From assembly GCA_017311315.1 (NCBI GenBank), contig CM029610.1, forward strand, positions 8,494,236-8,558,235: DNA of 64,000 nt. Direction: 5' to 3'. The position numbers and the translations under genes were made by a program. The stretch is from Dendrocalamus latiflorus. Its lineage: Eukaryota > Streptophyta > Magnoliopsida > Poales > Poaceae. The notes beneath the pieces are model-generated. The model did no database searches and was not told the DNA's origin. It saw only the letters and a list, made by a program, of their open reading frames with translations. Positions 34,256-46,118 of this stretch are shown in pieces. Positions within the stretch are counted from its first letter, which is position 1, and each line of letters begins with the position of its first letter.

Positions 34256-34869
34256 TGTGAAAAAGTCTAAATGACTTATATTTATGGACACGGAGAGTTC
34301 TTTTGTAAGACTGATCAGATATTGACCTAAATTAAAGCTACTCGCAAAAGATAACGCAAGAGGGCGCCATATCATCCTTTTTTCGCACTATTTGATTTAT
34401 AGATCTAAGGGACCCACACACACACGTGAAAAATAGAAACTCAATAGGACATGCTAGAACTTACTATAATTTTTCTAGATTTTAAAGTAATGCTTAAAAT
34501 AAACAAGCAAGTAGTCAATTATTTATGTCCTTTGTTTGCATGCCTAATGGAAAATACAATAGGAAAACTATAGGATCTCCACAACATAAGTGCGGGTTAA
34601 ATATGTATTCGTTAATCACAAACTGAAGGCAAGTGCTCAAGAATGATCGTCAATCCGTGCAATCGTCTAGGAGGTGAAGGAGTTATGCTTAGAGCTCCCA
34701 GGAATTGAGATCATGAAGATCGGGATATAATCAGAATGTTGTAGCCAAAGAATTAACTAGTGACAGGGAAATGTGTGGTAGATTTGCATCTCTCTTGATT
34801 TAGTTAGTTGTATGTAAGAATTGTAATGATCATGTGGAATGTAAGAATTGTAATGTGCATATCTCTTCG

Positions 34870-35127
34870 ATGAGTGGCTTATGGCTGAAAAGCACTGTAG
34901 CTGGCTGAAAAAATACTGTAGCTGACAGAGGCTTATTTAGCATAATTAAACTTAAAAAATTAAAAAATATAAAAAATATGTTAGCCATTACGTATAATAC
35001 AAACAAATACGGGAAAAAGAACCGGCAAAAAAGCTCAACAAAAAGCCAAAAGTTTAGAAAAAAAACAAAATTTATGAATAGTGAAAAATAAGCCGAAAGC
35101 CAGAAGCTGAAGCCCAAATGAGCACAT
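34870..35127. mobile_element. MITE of the GGCTTATGGCT family, present only in unit B
   Basis: Inserted between ATCTCTTC and TTGTTCATGTGGAATG, which are nearly adjacent in unit A at about 1853-1865. Begins GTGGCTTATGGCTGAAAAGC and ends AAGCCCAAATGAGCA. It is the reverse complement of the element at about 26441-26720. Confidence 0.8.
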
Positions 35128-35242
35128 TGTTCATGTGGAATGAATAAAATTTGTTAAGAATTATTCCCTTTTATTTTTACATAGTTATGGATTTAAAGTT
35201 GAGCACTTATTCATAGTTTTTCTTGAAAACGAGTACTTACTG

Positions 35243-35484
35243 AGGGTCTGTTCTTTTTGGCTGGAGCTTATGGCTATTAGCTGTGGCTTATGGCTTTTGG
35301 GCTGTTCGTGCGAGAGATTACAGAGTAACAAAAATTCATGTACGGTTTTTGCGGATATAAATAAAACCGGTACAGTATGTATTATAATTAACTAGTAGAA
35401 CTTATCATGAAAAGATATTCTATGTAAGAACTGGTTATTGTAAAAAAAATTGAAAAGCAGCTTTTAGTAGCCGAAAAACATGGG
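35243..35484 (+). mobile_element. MITE upstream of PPR copy B, inverted relative to unit A
   Basis: Plus strand matches the minus strand of 1989-2216. Starts GAGGGTCTGTTCTTTTTGGC and ends near TAGTAGCCGAAAAACATG. The last bases create the ATG at 35480, so the first start codon of the PPR copy B frame comes from the element junction. Confidence 0.7.
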
Positions 35485-36800
35485 GGCCGTCTGCATGGCC
35501 GCCAAGCCCTCCGCGGCCACCGCCGCGCCATGGAAGCAACAACTCCGCAAGCTTTTCTCCAGTGCCAAGCTCTCCGCAGACACCATCACCATCACGTCGT
35601 GGAAGCAGCTCTGCAAGCTTGTCTCCAACGGACGCTACCAAGAAGCCCTCCTCTCCTACTCTCGAGCCCATGCCTCCAACCTCCGTCCCGACGCCTTCAC
35701 CTTCCCTTGCCTGCTCAGGTCCTGTGCCGCACTCCGGGACGCATCCGCCGCCCGCCAAATCCACGGCCACCTCGCCAAGTCGGGCTTTTCCTCCTGCCCC
35801 TACGCAGCCACCGCCCTGACGAGTGCCTACGCCAGGCTCCTCTGTCTCAGGGACGCGCGCCGGGTGTTCGACCAAATGTCGGAGCGGACTGTGCCCTGTT
35901 TCAACGCCATCATCGCCGGGCTTTCGCAGTGCCGGGAGGCCGATGAGGCGAAGGGTTTCTTTAGGCTCCTGGGGAAAGAAGGGATATTGCCGAACTCAGT
36001 CACAGTCTCGAGCGTGCTGCCTGCTTGTGGGGCGGTCAAGCAGGGGGAGCAGTTGCACGGGTTCGTGGTGAAGACTGGAGACTGTTTGGATCGCTATGTT
36101 GCAACAGCTCTCATCACAATGTACTCAGAATGTGGGGATTCGAACTCGGCAAGGAGGATTCTTGAATTCATGGTTGACAAGGGCGTCGAGAGTTACAATG
36201 CGATGGCTTCTGGGTTGTTGAGGAATGGTGAACACTCCATGGATTTGGGTATTATTAGGAAAATGGTACTTGGGTCTAGTGAAAAGCCTAATGAGACAAC
36301 TTTCCTGGTAGTCCTCTCAGCATGTGCAAGTGTGTCGGCATCGGCACTTGGTAAAGATGCCCATAGCTATGTCCTAAAGCGTGCAATGGATTGCAGTGTC
36401 AAGATTGGGACTGCACTCGTTGACATGTACTCGAAGTGTGGTTCTCTGGAATGTGCTTACTGGGTTTTCTCAATCATGGAGGAGAGGAACTTGGTGTCTT
36501 GGAATACCATGATCTCAGGTTTCCTGATACATGAGAAGCTCGCAAATGCCTTAGGGTTGTTCGAACAGCTAAGGTTGGAAGGGTTCAAGCCTGACAGTAT
36601 TACATGGAATCTGATGGTTAATGGGCTTGCACATCATGGGAAGTTCTCTGAGGTCTTTTCATTTTTCAGTAAGATGCGGTCAGAGGGAGTGTCATGTGCA
36701 AGTTTGGAAACCATGACAAGTATGTTGAATGCTTGTTCGGCCATGTAAGCTATCCAGCATGGGAAGGAGATTTATTGCCATGTCATTCGAACAATGCAAG
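35480..36800 (+). pseudogene. Truncated PPR gene (copy B)
   Basis: The frame is open from 35480 (or the conserved Met at 35495) for 422 codons and is close to copy A until a TAA after ACSAM at about 36746-36748, where copy A continues SAIQCGKEIYCHVI. After the stop the homology goes on for about 50 bp, to ACAATGCAAGA, and then jumps to sequence that in copy A lies at about 5159. About 1.57 kb is therefore deleted, including the C-terminal PPR repeats, the E domain and the 3' flank. A two-codon insertion (ThrIle repeat) occurs near the N-terminus. Loss of the E domain makes normal function unlikely. Confidence 0.88.
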
Positions 36801-37336
36801 ATGTTGTGGCGGTGGTCGCTTGAGCACACGAGTTGCAATGGAGATGCAAGTTTTAAGGCTTGTCAGCCTAGCGTGTCATGTCTTGCCTCATTCAATTATA
36901 TATAAAATGAAATCCTATAAAAAATAACAATTGCTGCTCACACTTAGTGACAAAGGAGATTTAACATAAGCCACTACAAAGCTTAGTTGGGGTGCAGCAG
37001 CGGACCAGAGAGAGTGATGTAGGTTGAGCACGGTGGGCGGAGCCACATCGTGGGCTGAGATGGGCCTCGACCAAGTCCCGATGGAGTTGATGGCTTGACG
37101 CAACCTAAGCATAGGGCAACAGTGGTTGACATCCTGGTGGGTATTTTGATTTTTTTCCCGTAGCAACGCACAAGCACTCAGCTAGTTTAGTTACAATGAA
37201 ATCTATTACTTCATGGTATGATAATAGTAAAAATCATAAAATCCCATAATTTGAATGGATCAAGAGAGTCTGAATGACACTAATCTAACAGCAGAAGTAA
37301 TATAGCTAACCAAGCACATGTACCTTTTTTTGGTAG

Positions 37337-37638
37337 GGTATGCGGAACTGGAATGGCATTTTGCAGGAACTGCCACGGCTTGAAAATCTGCTGAACGAAC
37401 TTGAACGATGAAAAAGGTGAGTATACAGCTGCAATTTGACCATTCCTGTGGTTCCTCCATTTTATTCTTCATGCCCTTATTTATGTGCAGATTGGGCCAA
37501 GTGTATTTCTTTTTAAAGATGCTGAACATCCTACTCTATGAGAGTTGTAACTTCTTTAAGTTTTTCTTTATTTGCAGGCGCCAATATGGAGGACTTAACT
37601 TTATAAGAAGTGGCTTTTATGTGCCAGAGATGAAATGA
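37337..37638 (+). pseudogene. Captured two-exon gene fragment (copy B)
   Basis: Homologue of 5726-6026. Exon 1 (37337-37416) reads GMRNWNGILQELPRLENLL then NELER and TGA; exon 2 (37578-37638) reads RRQYGGLNFIRSGFYVPEMK and stop. Same splice borders and same internal TGA as in unit A. Confidence 0.4.
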
Positions 37639-38425
37639 GACCCAATATTTTAATTACAGGAGATGAGTAGTATATATTAACAAACCTGATGGTTCTTTCT
37701 AATGATGGCATAATATTCTAATGTCATGTGCTACAAAGCTATTTGAATGAATGGAGCACAGGATGCTAGAATACATGTCAAAATATTTCAGCGGAACAAT
37801 TAAGGTTGATATGTCGATTTGAGTCCTAGCTCTTGGTTAGTCTATGTGGAATAAGGTCATCAAAACCATTGCCAAGTGGCTTTCGTAATTTGTAGATGAT
37901 GTATATGTATAATAACTTAACATTTGGGTTCCTCGAGAAATGGTCAAAGATATAATATTGCAGCTCTTAAAAGTATTACTTGAACGATAAGAGATGTCAC
38001 ATTGTTACCTGACCAATTTCAGATTATTTGCTTTGTGCACCAAGTTTGTGTACATTATGTGTCTCCACTACATAACGTATGCTTGCTCTTGACTTTTAGG
38101 TTTTTTTCTGATCAAAATCACAAACAATTTGCCACTAAAATTACGGAAATATAAAATAGTGCAAAAGGGCAGTGATAGGCTTGAATGCTACTTTGGGAGT
38201 GCAGATCAAGATTTGTTGCACAAATTAATTTGAAGTACGCAAAGTCCTTCCATAGTCAAAACTATTTGTTTGATCTCGCTTTTTTTTGTGTGTTTCTGAA
38301 GCTTTAACGTAGATCGTGGCTCTGCATCTGTTTAGGAAAAAAAGAGTAAATAAGGAAGCTATGTAATAGGACCAAATTTCTTTGCATGTATTATGATTTT
38401 TTATCCATGCTATTTGTGTTGTTAT

Positions 38426-38669
38426 TGTTAGGAAACCAGGGCCGAGGCCAGCAGTCCTGGCCCATTACGGGCACCCCACTGGAGACTATATATAGGGAGC
38501 CGTACCGGCATATTTTGTACATGCATGCAATTGAAAGCAATAAAGAAAGACCAGGAGTTCTCTCTAACTCTCTCTGTGTTCAATCTATTATTCTGTCTTC
38601 TGTGATTGATTCAATTTGTTCTAAGCAGAGGAATCGATCGGACTGGTCACCAGCGACGGTTCCTCAACA
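38426..38669 (+). repeat. 5' LTR of the unit B Copia element
   Basis: 244 bp, TGTTAGGAAACCAGGGCC to GGTTCCTCAACA. TATATATAGGGAGCC is a likely TATA region, followed by AATAAAGAAAG as possible polyadenylation signal. Confidence 0.92.
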
Positions 38670-38959
38670 CGTTATCAGCACGACTTCGCTCCGGTGAATT
38701 GAAGGTAATCATCGAAGCCCTAATAGATTGAATTATCTAGATCACTTTGAATTCGCAGTTTTCGCGTTCTAGATTGAATCTCTACGGTGCAAATCCGCCC
38801 TAATCTACCGCGAGTAGACCTGAAGTCGCCGGCACAATGTCGATCGGTAGATTGAACCATGGGGTAGACGTTGATTGCACTGTAGATTAGAAACAAAAAA
38901 GGAAAAATTTTGCATCGTTCTCTTTCTGTTCGGCCACTGCACAAAAGAAAAAAAAACAG

Positions 38960-39790
38960 GGAAGATCAGGCAGTGGCAGCCGCCGTGCCAGTATGCGCGC
39001 CATCGGCCGTGGAACCCGAGGCGCCACCGCGCCCGTATGCGCGCCGTCGGCCAGTAGCCGACGCTATCGCATGAAGCCACCGCCGTCGGTATCTGCGCCG
39101 CCCGAACGTGCTAGTCATCGGCCGCTCGGCTTCCCGGCTGTGCGTGCACCCTGCATGGCGCCGCCGCGCGTGCTAGTTGGCCTCGGCCCAAAGCCGCCAC
39201 ACCGCTGCCCGTACGCGCACCGCCAGTCCGGCTTTCCTTGCGCGGCAGCTGGCCTTGGCCTGAAGTCGCTCGCGCCGTCGCCGGTCCGCCTTTCCTTGCG
39301 TGCTGCTCAAAGCGCCGCTCGCATGCCGCTCGCCCCGCATGGCACCACCTGAGCCGCATCTCGGGCCGCCACCGGCCGCTCGCTGGCTCCGCCAGCCCTA
39401 CCCGGTCGTCGTGCCTCCACCCGAGCCGCATCTCGGGCCACTGCCTTGCGCCGCTAGTGCGCATAGCGCCACCGCTTACATGCGGCTGCCCGGCTCGCCG
39501 TCGCCTGCCTGGCCCAAAGCCGCTCGGTTGGCTCGCCGCCGCCTGCATGCGGCCGCCCGGCTCGCCGTTGCTCGCCCGGCCCGAAGCCGCTCGCCGTCAC
39601 CCGTATGCGGCCACCTGGCTAGCCACCGCCCGCTCCCGCGTATTGCCGCCGCCACGAAGAGGCCGGCAGGGGGAAACCCTACCACCGGGTGGGCCTCCGG
39701 GCTATATGGGCCATCCGGCCAACGGGCCATGTCAGCCGCATGGGCCAAGATGTGACGGACCGGGGAAGGAAAAGCCCGGTCGGGGGTGAG
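38960..39790 (+). repeat. GC-rich leader with degenerate short repeats in the Copia element
   Basis: Between the 5' LTR and Gag lies about 830 bp of very GC-rich DNA with recurring GCCGCC, CGTATGCG, GCTCGCC and GAGCCGCATCTCGGGCC strings. The string CGAGCCGCATCTCGGGCC occurs twice (about 39350 and 39423). Several long frames are open in all directions because of composition, not coding. Confidence 0.6.
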
Positions 39791-40336
39791 GCTGGTAATT
39801 TTGCGGAAAAGCCCTCCAATTTCCCGTAAATCACCAATTGGTCCTTAAATCTTTAATATGTGTTCTGATTTTGCAGAAAAGGCCTTGTAGTTCTGAAAAT
39901 TACGAATAGGCCCTCAGATTTACGAACGGGTCCTGAATTTTGCAGAAAACCCCTCGGTAAATCAGGAAATTGCGTGAATTTTTCTCTGAACTGAAAATTT
40001 GCGTAAAAATCCCAGAAAGTGCAGAATTCGCTGAAAATTCCTATTCTAGCATAAAAGGGCCTCGGAAATCCGAATTTTGAATTATTTTTAGCATTTGAAG
40101 CTTATTTATTTCTGCCATTATTATTCTATGTATTTTTTGTATTTATTTACTATTTTTGGTTAATTGTAATTATTTAAATTGTTTTTAATCATTGAAATTA
40201 GCAGTAAAATTATAGAAAATGCATAGAAAATTATGAAACATTATGAGAACCTATTGTACCATTTATTTACCTGCAGTAAATTATCCCATTCATGTTTACC
40301 TAAGTAAACTTATTTATTCCGTTCATACATATGTAG

Positions 40337-43300
40337 ATGACTGGCATCACGAACCGGGAGTTCGAGGAGCTGGCCCAGCATGGCCAAAACTATCTGACAT
40401 GGGCATCCGATGTCGAGATTGTGCTTGGAGCCAAGAAGCTTTGCACGGCTATTGGGATTGGCGGACAGAATGACGCCCAACCCACACCTGAGGAAAATGA
40501 CCAGACACTTCATTTTCTCAAGCACCACCTTTGCCTCACTCTCAAGAATGAGTATATGGCGGAGAAAAGCGCGCTAGCACTCTGGACCGCACTCAAGAAG
40601 TGGTTTGAGAGGCTAAAGTACACCATTCTTCCTCAAGCAGAGCAGGAGTGGATCAGACTGAGGTTTACCGACTTTAAGACAGTCAGGGAGTACAATTCTG
40701 CCTTGCACGGGTTTTGTACCAATCTTCAACTCTGTGACAAGCAGATCACAGATGAGCAGAAGATCGAGAAGACCCTGTCCACCTTTCATCCCATGCTGTA
40801 CAATCCGCCCGCACTATCGTCAAGACGGCTACAAGGAGTACGCCGAATTGATTGATATGATGCAGGTTGCGGAGGCTCAGGACGAGCTTCTCCGCAAGGA
40901 TTACGTTACTCAGCCACCAGAAAGCTCCGCTGGCCGTGAAGACAACGCTGGGAGCTACAAGGTGTGAAAGTCCTTGATAAAGAGAAGGGAGAAGAAGGGT
41001 AAGTCCATTGCCCAGAAAGGCAAGTCAAATGCTCTAAGTGACAAAAAGGCTAAGAAGAGAGGCAAGACCTATGGCCAACAGAACTAAGGCTGCAACAAGT
41101 GTGGCAAATAGGGGCATTGGTCGCGGATATATGAAGAACCACGGCATGTCATTGATGCCTACCAAGCCCAGAAGAAGAAGGATGGCAAAGGGCAGCCTGA
41201 AGCCCACTTTGCAGCAGTTGAGGGTGAGCATCTTGAGCAGCTGCCTGAGTTGATGGAGGTTGAACCCATCCCAGCAGCAGCACCCCCTTACGACCTAGAG
41301 GTAGCCATCGCCATGATATCTCTCGAAGAGAAGATCACTCCTGAGAAGATAGCCGAAGAAGTCTTTGATTTTCTAGTTAATTCAGTCTGATGCACAAAAT
41401 GCATTAGACTTTAATTGTCATTTATTTTGTGTTAAATGGACAAGTTAGAACTTGCATGGATGGTACTTTAATTTTGTTTTCTCGTAATGGTTGGATGATT
41501 TTCGAATAATTCATTCATTTATTCAGCTTATAATGGCATGATATATTATGATATTGGTGTATTTTATTTATGTGTTGAACGCTCTCTAATACATGTTAAT
41601 AAAATACCTTATATTAGAACACGTGTGGCGCCCTATGGAGGAAGTGTGCCTTGCCGACAGCGGCACAACGAATACTATCTTAAGTGAAACTAAGTATTTT
41701 CAGTCAATCCGTAAGAGCACTGGCAGCCTTACGACAATTGCCAGAAGCGATGCATGTATAATCGGATCCGGAAGAGCCACAATTATACTTCCAATGGGCA
41801 CAACTTTGGTCATTGAAGAAGCTTTATTGTACCCAGAATCGACTAGAACTCCCCTAAGTTTTAAGGATATTTGCGCCAATGGTTTCCACGTTGAGACTAA
41901 AGAAGAGTACGGTAAGAAATACTTGCTCATTATGAAGCGCGAAGAGAATGGCAAAAGGGTATTAGAAAAACTTTCTTCACTAAAAACTGACCTTATTATA
42001 CCAACATTAAGGCACCTGCAGCCTATACTGTCCTCAAGACAGTATTTATAAGCTCTGAACTCTTCTGTCTCTGGCATGACAGATTAGGCCACTCAGGTCT
42101 TAGGATGATGAGAAGTATAATTAATAATTCCCAAGGGCATAATATTAATGTGAAGAATTTCCCGAATCATGAAGATTTCATGTGCTCTGCATGTGCCACT
42201 GGGAAATTAATCACTAGACCCTCCACTCTGAAAGTGAAGGATGAAGTCCATGCATTCCTGGAACGCATCCAGGAAGATATTTGCGGTCCCATTCAGCCCA
42301 TCTCATGGCCATTTAAGTATTTCATGGTGCTCATTGATGCTTCCTCGAAGTGGTCACACGTGGGTTTATTATCCACAAGAAACCATGCATTCGCAAAATT
42401 GATCTCGCAGATCATTCGCATCAGAAATTTGTTCCCTGATCATCACAACAAGTCCATCAGAATGGACAACGCCGGAGAATTTACTTCAAAGACATTTGAT
42501 GATTATTCCATGGCGATGGGGATTGCAGTTGAGCACTCGGTACCGCATGTCCATACCCAGAATGGTTTAGCAGAGGTTTTAATCAAGAGAATTAAATTTA
42601 TTGCCCGACCCCTTTTGCATAATTGTAATTTGCCAGCTACATGTTGGAGACACACAGTCCTACATGCAGCGAATCTCATCAACTTTAGACCTTCGGCTTA
42701 CAACATCCATTTACCTATGCAACTAGCGCAAGGGTCACCACCGAAAATTTCTCACCTCAGGAGGTTTGAATGCAAGGTTTATGTACCTATACCCCCTCCG
42801 CAGCGTACTGCAATGGGCCCTCTCCGCAAGACTAGGATATACGTTGGTTATGAGACTGCATCCATAATCAGGTATTTGGAACCCATGTCAGGAGACTTGC
42901 ATACTGCCTGCTTCGCTAACTGTATTTTGATGATGATAATTTCCCAACATTAGGGGGAGGAAATCAACCCCTTGATGAAAAATATCTGGAAATTACGTGG
43001 GAAGCCACGAGAATTCATGCACAAGACCCGCGCACTAGTGAAACTGAGAAAGAAGTCCAGAAGATCATCAATTTGCAAGTATTAGCAAACCAACTACCCG
43101 ATCACTTTAGTGATTTGAAGAGCGTGATTAAGTCGCATGTGTCTGCACGCAATGCACCAGAGGGTTGAAATACCAAAGAAAATTGAAGGTATCCCTAATC
43201 CCGTCCAGAGGCCTCAGAATAAAAGGACGAGAACTCCAGTTCCTCGAGTCCAAAGTAACCGGGGACGCCCGGCGAAAAAGGATAAGAAGGACTTATCACA

Positions 43301-45217
43301 GCCGATCACTGAAGTCCCCCAGAATGAGAAGGGGAGCCAGTTGAGACCTGCCACAAGTATGACACCTTCAAAAAAGGGCATATCGGATCTGAATATCCCC
43401 ATCGGCATGGATGTGTGTGTGGACATCGGATCCGAAAAACTAAAGGGTGCCACCGCAATTGGAAGAAGCGATGTGCAAGATGAAGCTCCAGAAGAAGCAA
43501 TCACTCCAAAAGTAGCAACTCATGAAGAAATAGCTATAAATTATGTGCACACGGGAGAGTCTATGAACAGGACAACAGCCAATATCGATACATACTTCGC
43601 AAAGAAAATTGCCATAATCATCGATATTGATCCCGAGCCTGCATCGCTCGCTGAATGTAAGAAAAGATCAGATTGGGAAGATTGGAAGAAGGCAATAGCA
43701 ACTGAATTGCTATCTTTGAACAAAAGGAGGTGTTTGGACCAGTATGCCGCACACCTCCCCATGTGCACCCTATAGGGCACAAGTGGGTATTTGTTCGAAA
43801 GAGAAATGAAAGAAACGAAGTGGTGAGATACAAAGCAAGGCTGGTAGCACAAGGTTTTACTCAATGTCCTGGAGTTGATTATGAAGAAACCTACTCCCCA
43901 GACATGAGTGGAATTACCTTTAGATATTTGATCTCAATGGTAGTGAACTTGAACTTAGAAATAAAATTGATGGATGTGGTGACTGCATACCTTTATGGTA
44001 ACTTGAATTCGGAGATCTATATGAAAGTCCCTGAAGGAATCCCTATCTCGAACCAAGACAGAGCAAACAGAAAACTGTACAGTGTGAAACTCAGAAAGTC
44101 ACTGTATGGACTGAAGCAATCTGGAAGAATGTGGTATAATCGCTTAAGCGACTTTCTCTGCAAGAAAGGCTACACCAACAATTAATACTGTCCTTGTGTA
44201 TTTATACGGCGATCCTAGAATGGATTCTGTATAATCTATGTGTATGTAGATGATATGAATATCATCGGGACAGTAGAAGACATAAAAGAAGCAAGTTCCT
44301 ACCTGGAGTCAGAATTTGAAATGAAAGATTTGGGCAAGACCAAGTTTTGCTTAGGCCTACAGCTTAAGCATGTCCCTGAAGGAATCTTGGTACATTAGTC
44401 GGCCTACACCCAGAAGGTGCTAAAAAGGTTTGGCTTTGAGAAGTCATTCCCATCGAAAGTACCGATGATCGGGAGGTCTTTACAGCAAGAAAAGGATCCT
44501 TTCCAACCTAGGGAAGAGGGGGAGGAAGTTCTGGGACTGAAATTCCCATACTTGAGTGCAATGGGAGCGCTCATGTACTTAGCAAACTGCACTAGACCAG
44601 ACATTGCATTTGTCGTGAACCTATTAGCAAGGTACAATGCAGAACCTACCAAAAGACATTGGCAGGGCATAAAGGACATCTTCCGATACCTCCAAGGAAG
44701 CAAAGACCTTGGATTGTTCTACAGAAAGAATTAAGATCTGAACTTGATTGGCTATGTATTCCTGTGTGGTGGAGCTACAATTTCCTGGAAATCGTCTAAG
44801 CAAAGCCTCGTAGCTACTTCGACGAACCACTCAGAAATTATAACACTGTATGAAGCCGCACGAGAGTGCGCTTGGCTCCGCCGAATGGTTCACCACATCC
44901 AGCAGTCATGTGGGATGAACATTGTGCAAACCCCCACAATTATCTATGAAGATAATGCAGCTTGTGTTGCACAAGTGGAAACGGGCTATGTGAAGAGTCA
45001 TCTCACAAAGCATATCAACCCCAAGTTCTTCTATGCACATGAATTGCAAAAGATGGACGAGATCAAAGTACTGCATACTAAATCATGTCAAAATCTAGCA
45101 GACTTGTTCACTAAGTCACTCCCCGCATCTAGCTTTGAAAGGTGCGTGCGTGGAATTGGAATGATGAGACTTAGAGAAGTGCAGAATTCAGGGGGAGAAT
45201 TCTCTCAAGCCCGCTAA
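40337..45217 (+). pseudogene. Copia gag-pol remnant with many stops and frameshifts
   Basis: Gag starts at 40337 (MTGITNREFEELAQHGQNYL) and breaks at about 40800. Protease-like LADSGTTNTILSETKYF lies at about 41655, GAG-pre-integrase and integrase at 42060-42950 (HDRLGHSG, IRMDNAGEFTSK, VEHSVPHVHTQNGLAE). Reverse transcriptase is in pieces at 43730-44400 (HKWVFVRKRNERNEVVRYKA, YGLKQSGRMWYNRL, and YVDDMNIIG with surrounding stops). RNase H is at 44744-45217 (WKSSKQSLVATSTNHSEI, SHLTKHINPKFFYAHEL). Frame changes occur in at least four places. Confidence 0.85.
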
Positions 45218-45461
45218 TAAATCTTGATTATGAAGATCAAGTACCCAAAAGAATGAAGTCCTAAAGACCAAATGAAATTGGGTGGATTGTACTCTTTTTC
45301 CCTTGAATTTTCCTGAAGTTTCTCGACCAAGATTTTTAATAAGGCAATTCGTGCATTGCAGCCTAACATGTATCATGTACTCTTTCTCTAAATTTTTTTC
45401 ACTGGGTTTTTATGGAGTTTTAACGAGGCATGAATGTGTCGGATGAGTGCCCAAGAGGGAG

Positions 45462-45705
45462 TGTTAGGAAACTAGGGCTCAGGCCACCAGTCCTGGCCCA
45501 TTGTGGGCACCCCACCGGAGACTATAAATAGGGAGCCGTACCGACATATTTTGTACATGCATGCAATTGAAAGCAATAAAGAAAGACCAGGAGTTCTCTC
45601 TACCTCTCTCTGTGTTCAATCTATTATTCTGTCTTCTGTGATTGATTCGATTTGTTCTAAGCAGAGGAATCGATCGGACTGGTCGCCAGCGACGGTTCCT
45701 CAACA
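45462..45705 (+). repeat. 3' LTR of the unit B Copia element
   Basis: 244 bp, preceded by the purine tract AAGAGGGAG. Followed by GTTATGCCAAGGG, which resumes the unit A homology. Confidence 0.92.
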
Positions 45706-46118
45706 GTTATGCCAAGGGTGGAGTGTATAAAAAAGATTTTAGATTTAAGTATTTAGTTAGTTGAACTGTTCAAGTCATTATGTGCATATATTTGGCTGTC
45801 GCTAATATTAGAGGTAGGTTATATAGTTAAGCAGAAACAAACTTATATTCCTTTTAGCAATAATATATAACTACAACAAAATATTTATGTCTAAGTTTTA
45901 TTTTTTATTGCAATATACGGACGGTTAGACCTTACAAGATGCGTATGGAATGCAACTGACGCTAAAGTTGGGACCACACGATCCTCTCTCCCCTCAACTA
46001 GGCAGTGTGCTCATTGGTACTCAAGTGACGTGGAGTATTGGAGATGCCAAGGACGAATTGAGTGAAATAAATCACATGGGTTACTACATATTAACTATAA
46101 TATCTCATGAAAATATTT

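Larger units (their letters stand above)
38426..45705 (+). mobile_element. Copia LTR retrotransposon inside the Helitron-like region of unit B (Ivana/Oryco-like)
   Basis: 7280 bp, flanked by target duplications GTTAT (38421-38425 and 45706-45710). Unit A has the uninterrupted site TTGTGTTGTTATGCCAAGG at about 6827. LTRs are 244 bp with TG...CA ends. The sequence after the 5' LTR is CGTTATCAGCACG, a variant primer site sharing the TATCAG core with the usual one. A GC-rich leader of about 0.8 kb precedes Gag. The LTRs differ at about 12 of 244 positions by hand count, so it is the oldest of the three Copia elements here. The lineage call is from memory of the protein style. Confidence 0.92.

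Noticed and set aside
39111..39789. Frames of 90-183 codons in the GC-rich Copia leader
   Set aside because: Open in almost all frames because of composition and repeats; no recognisable domain.
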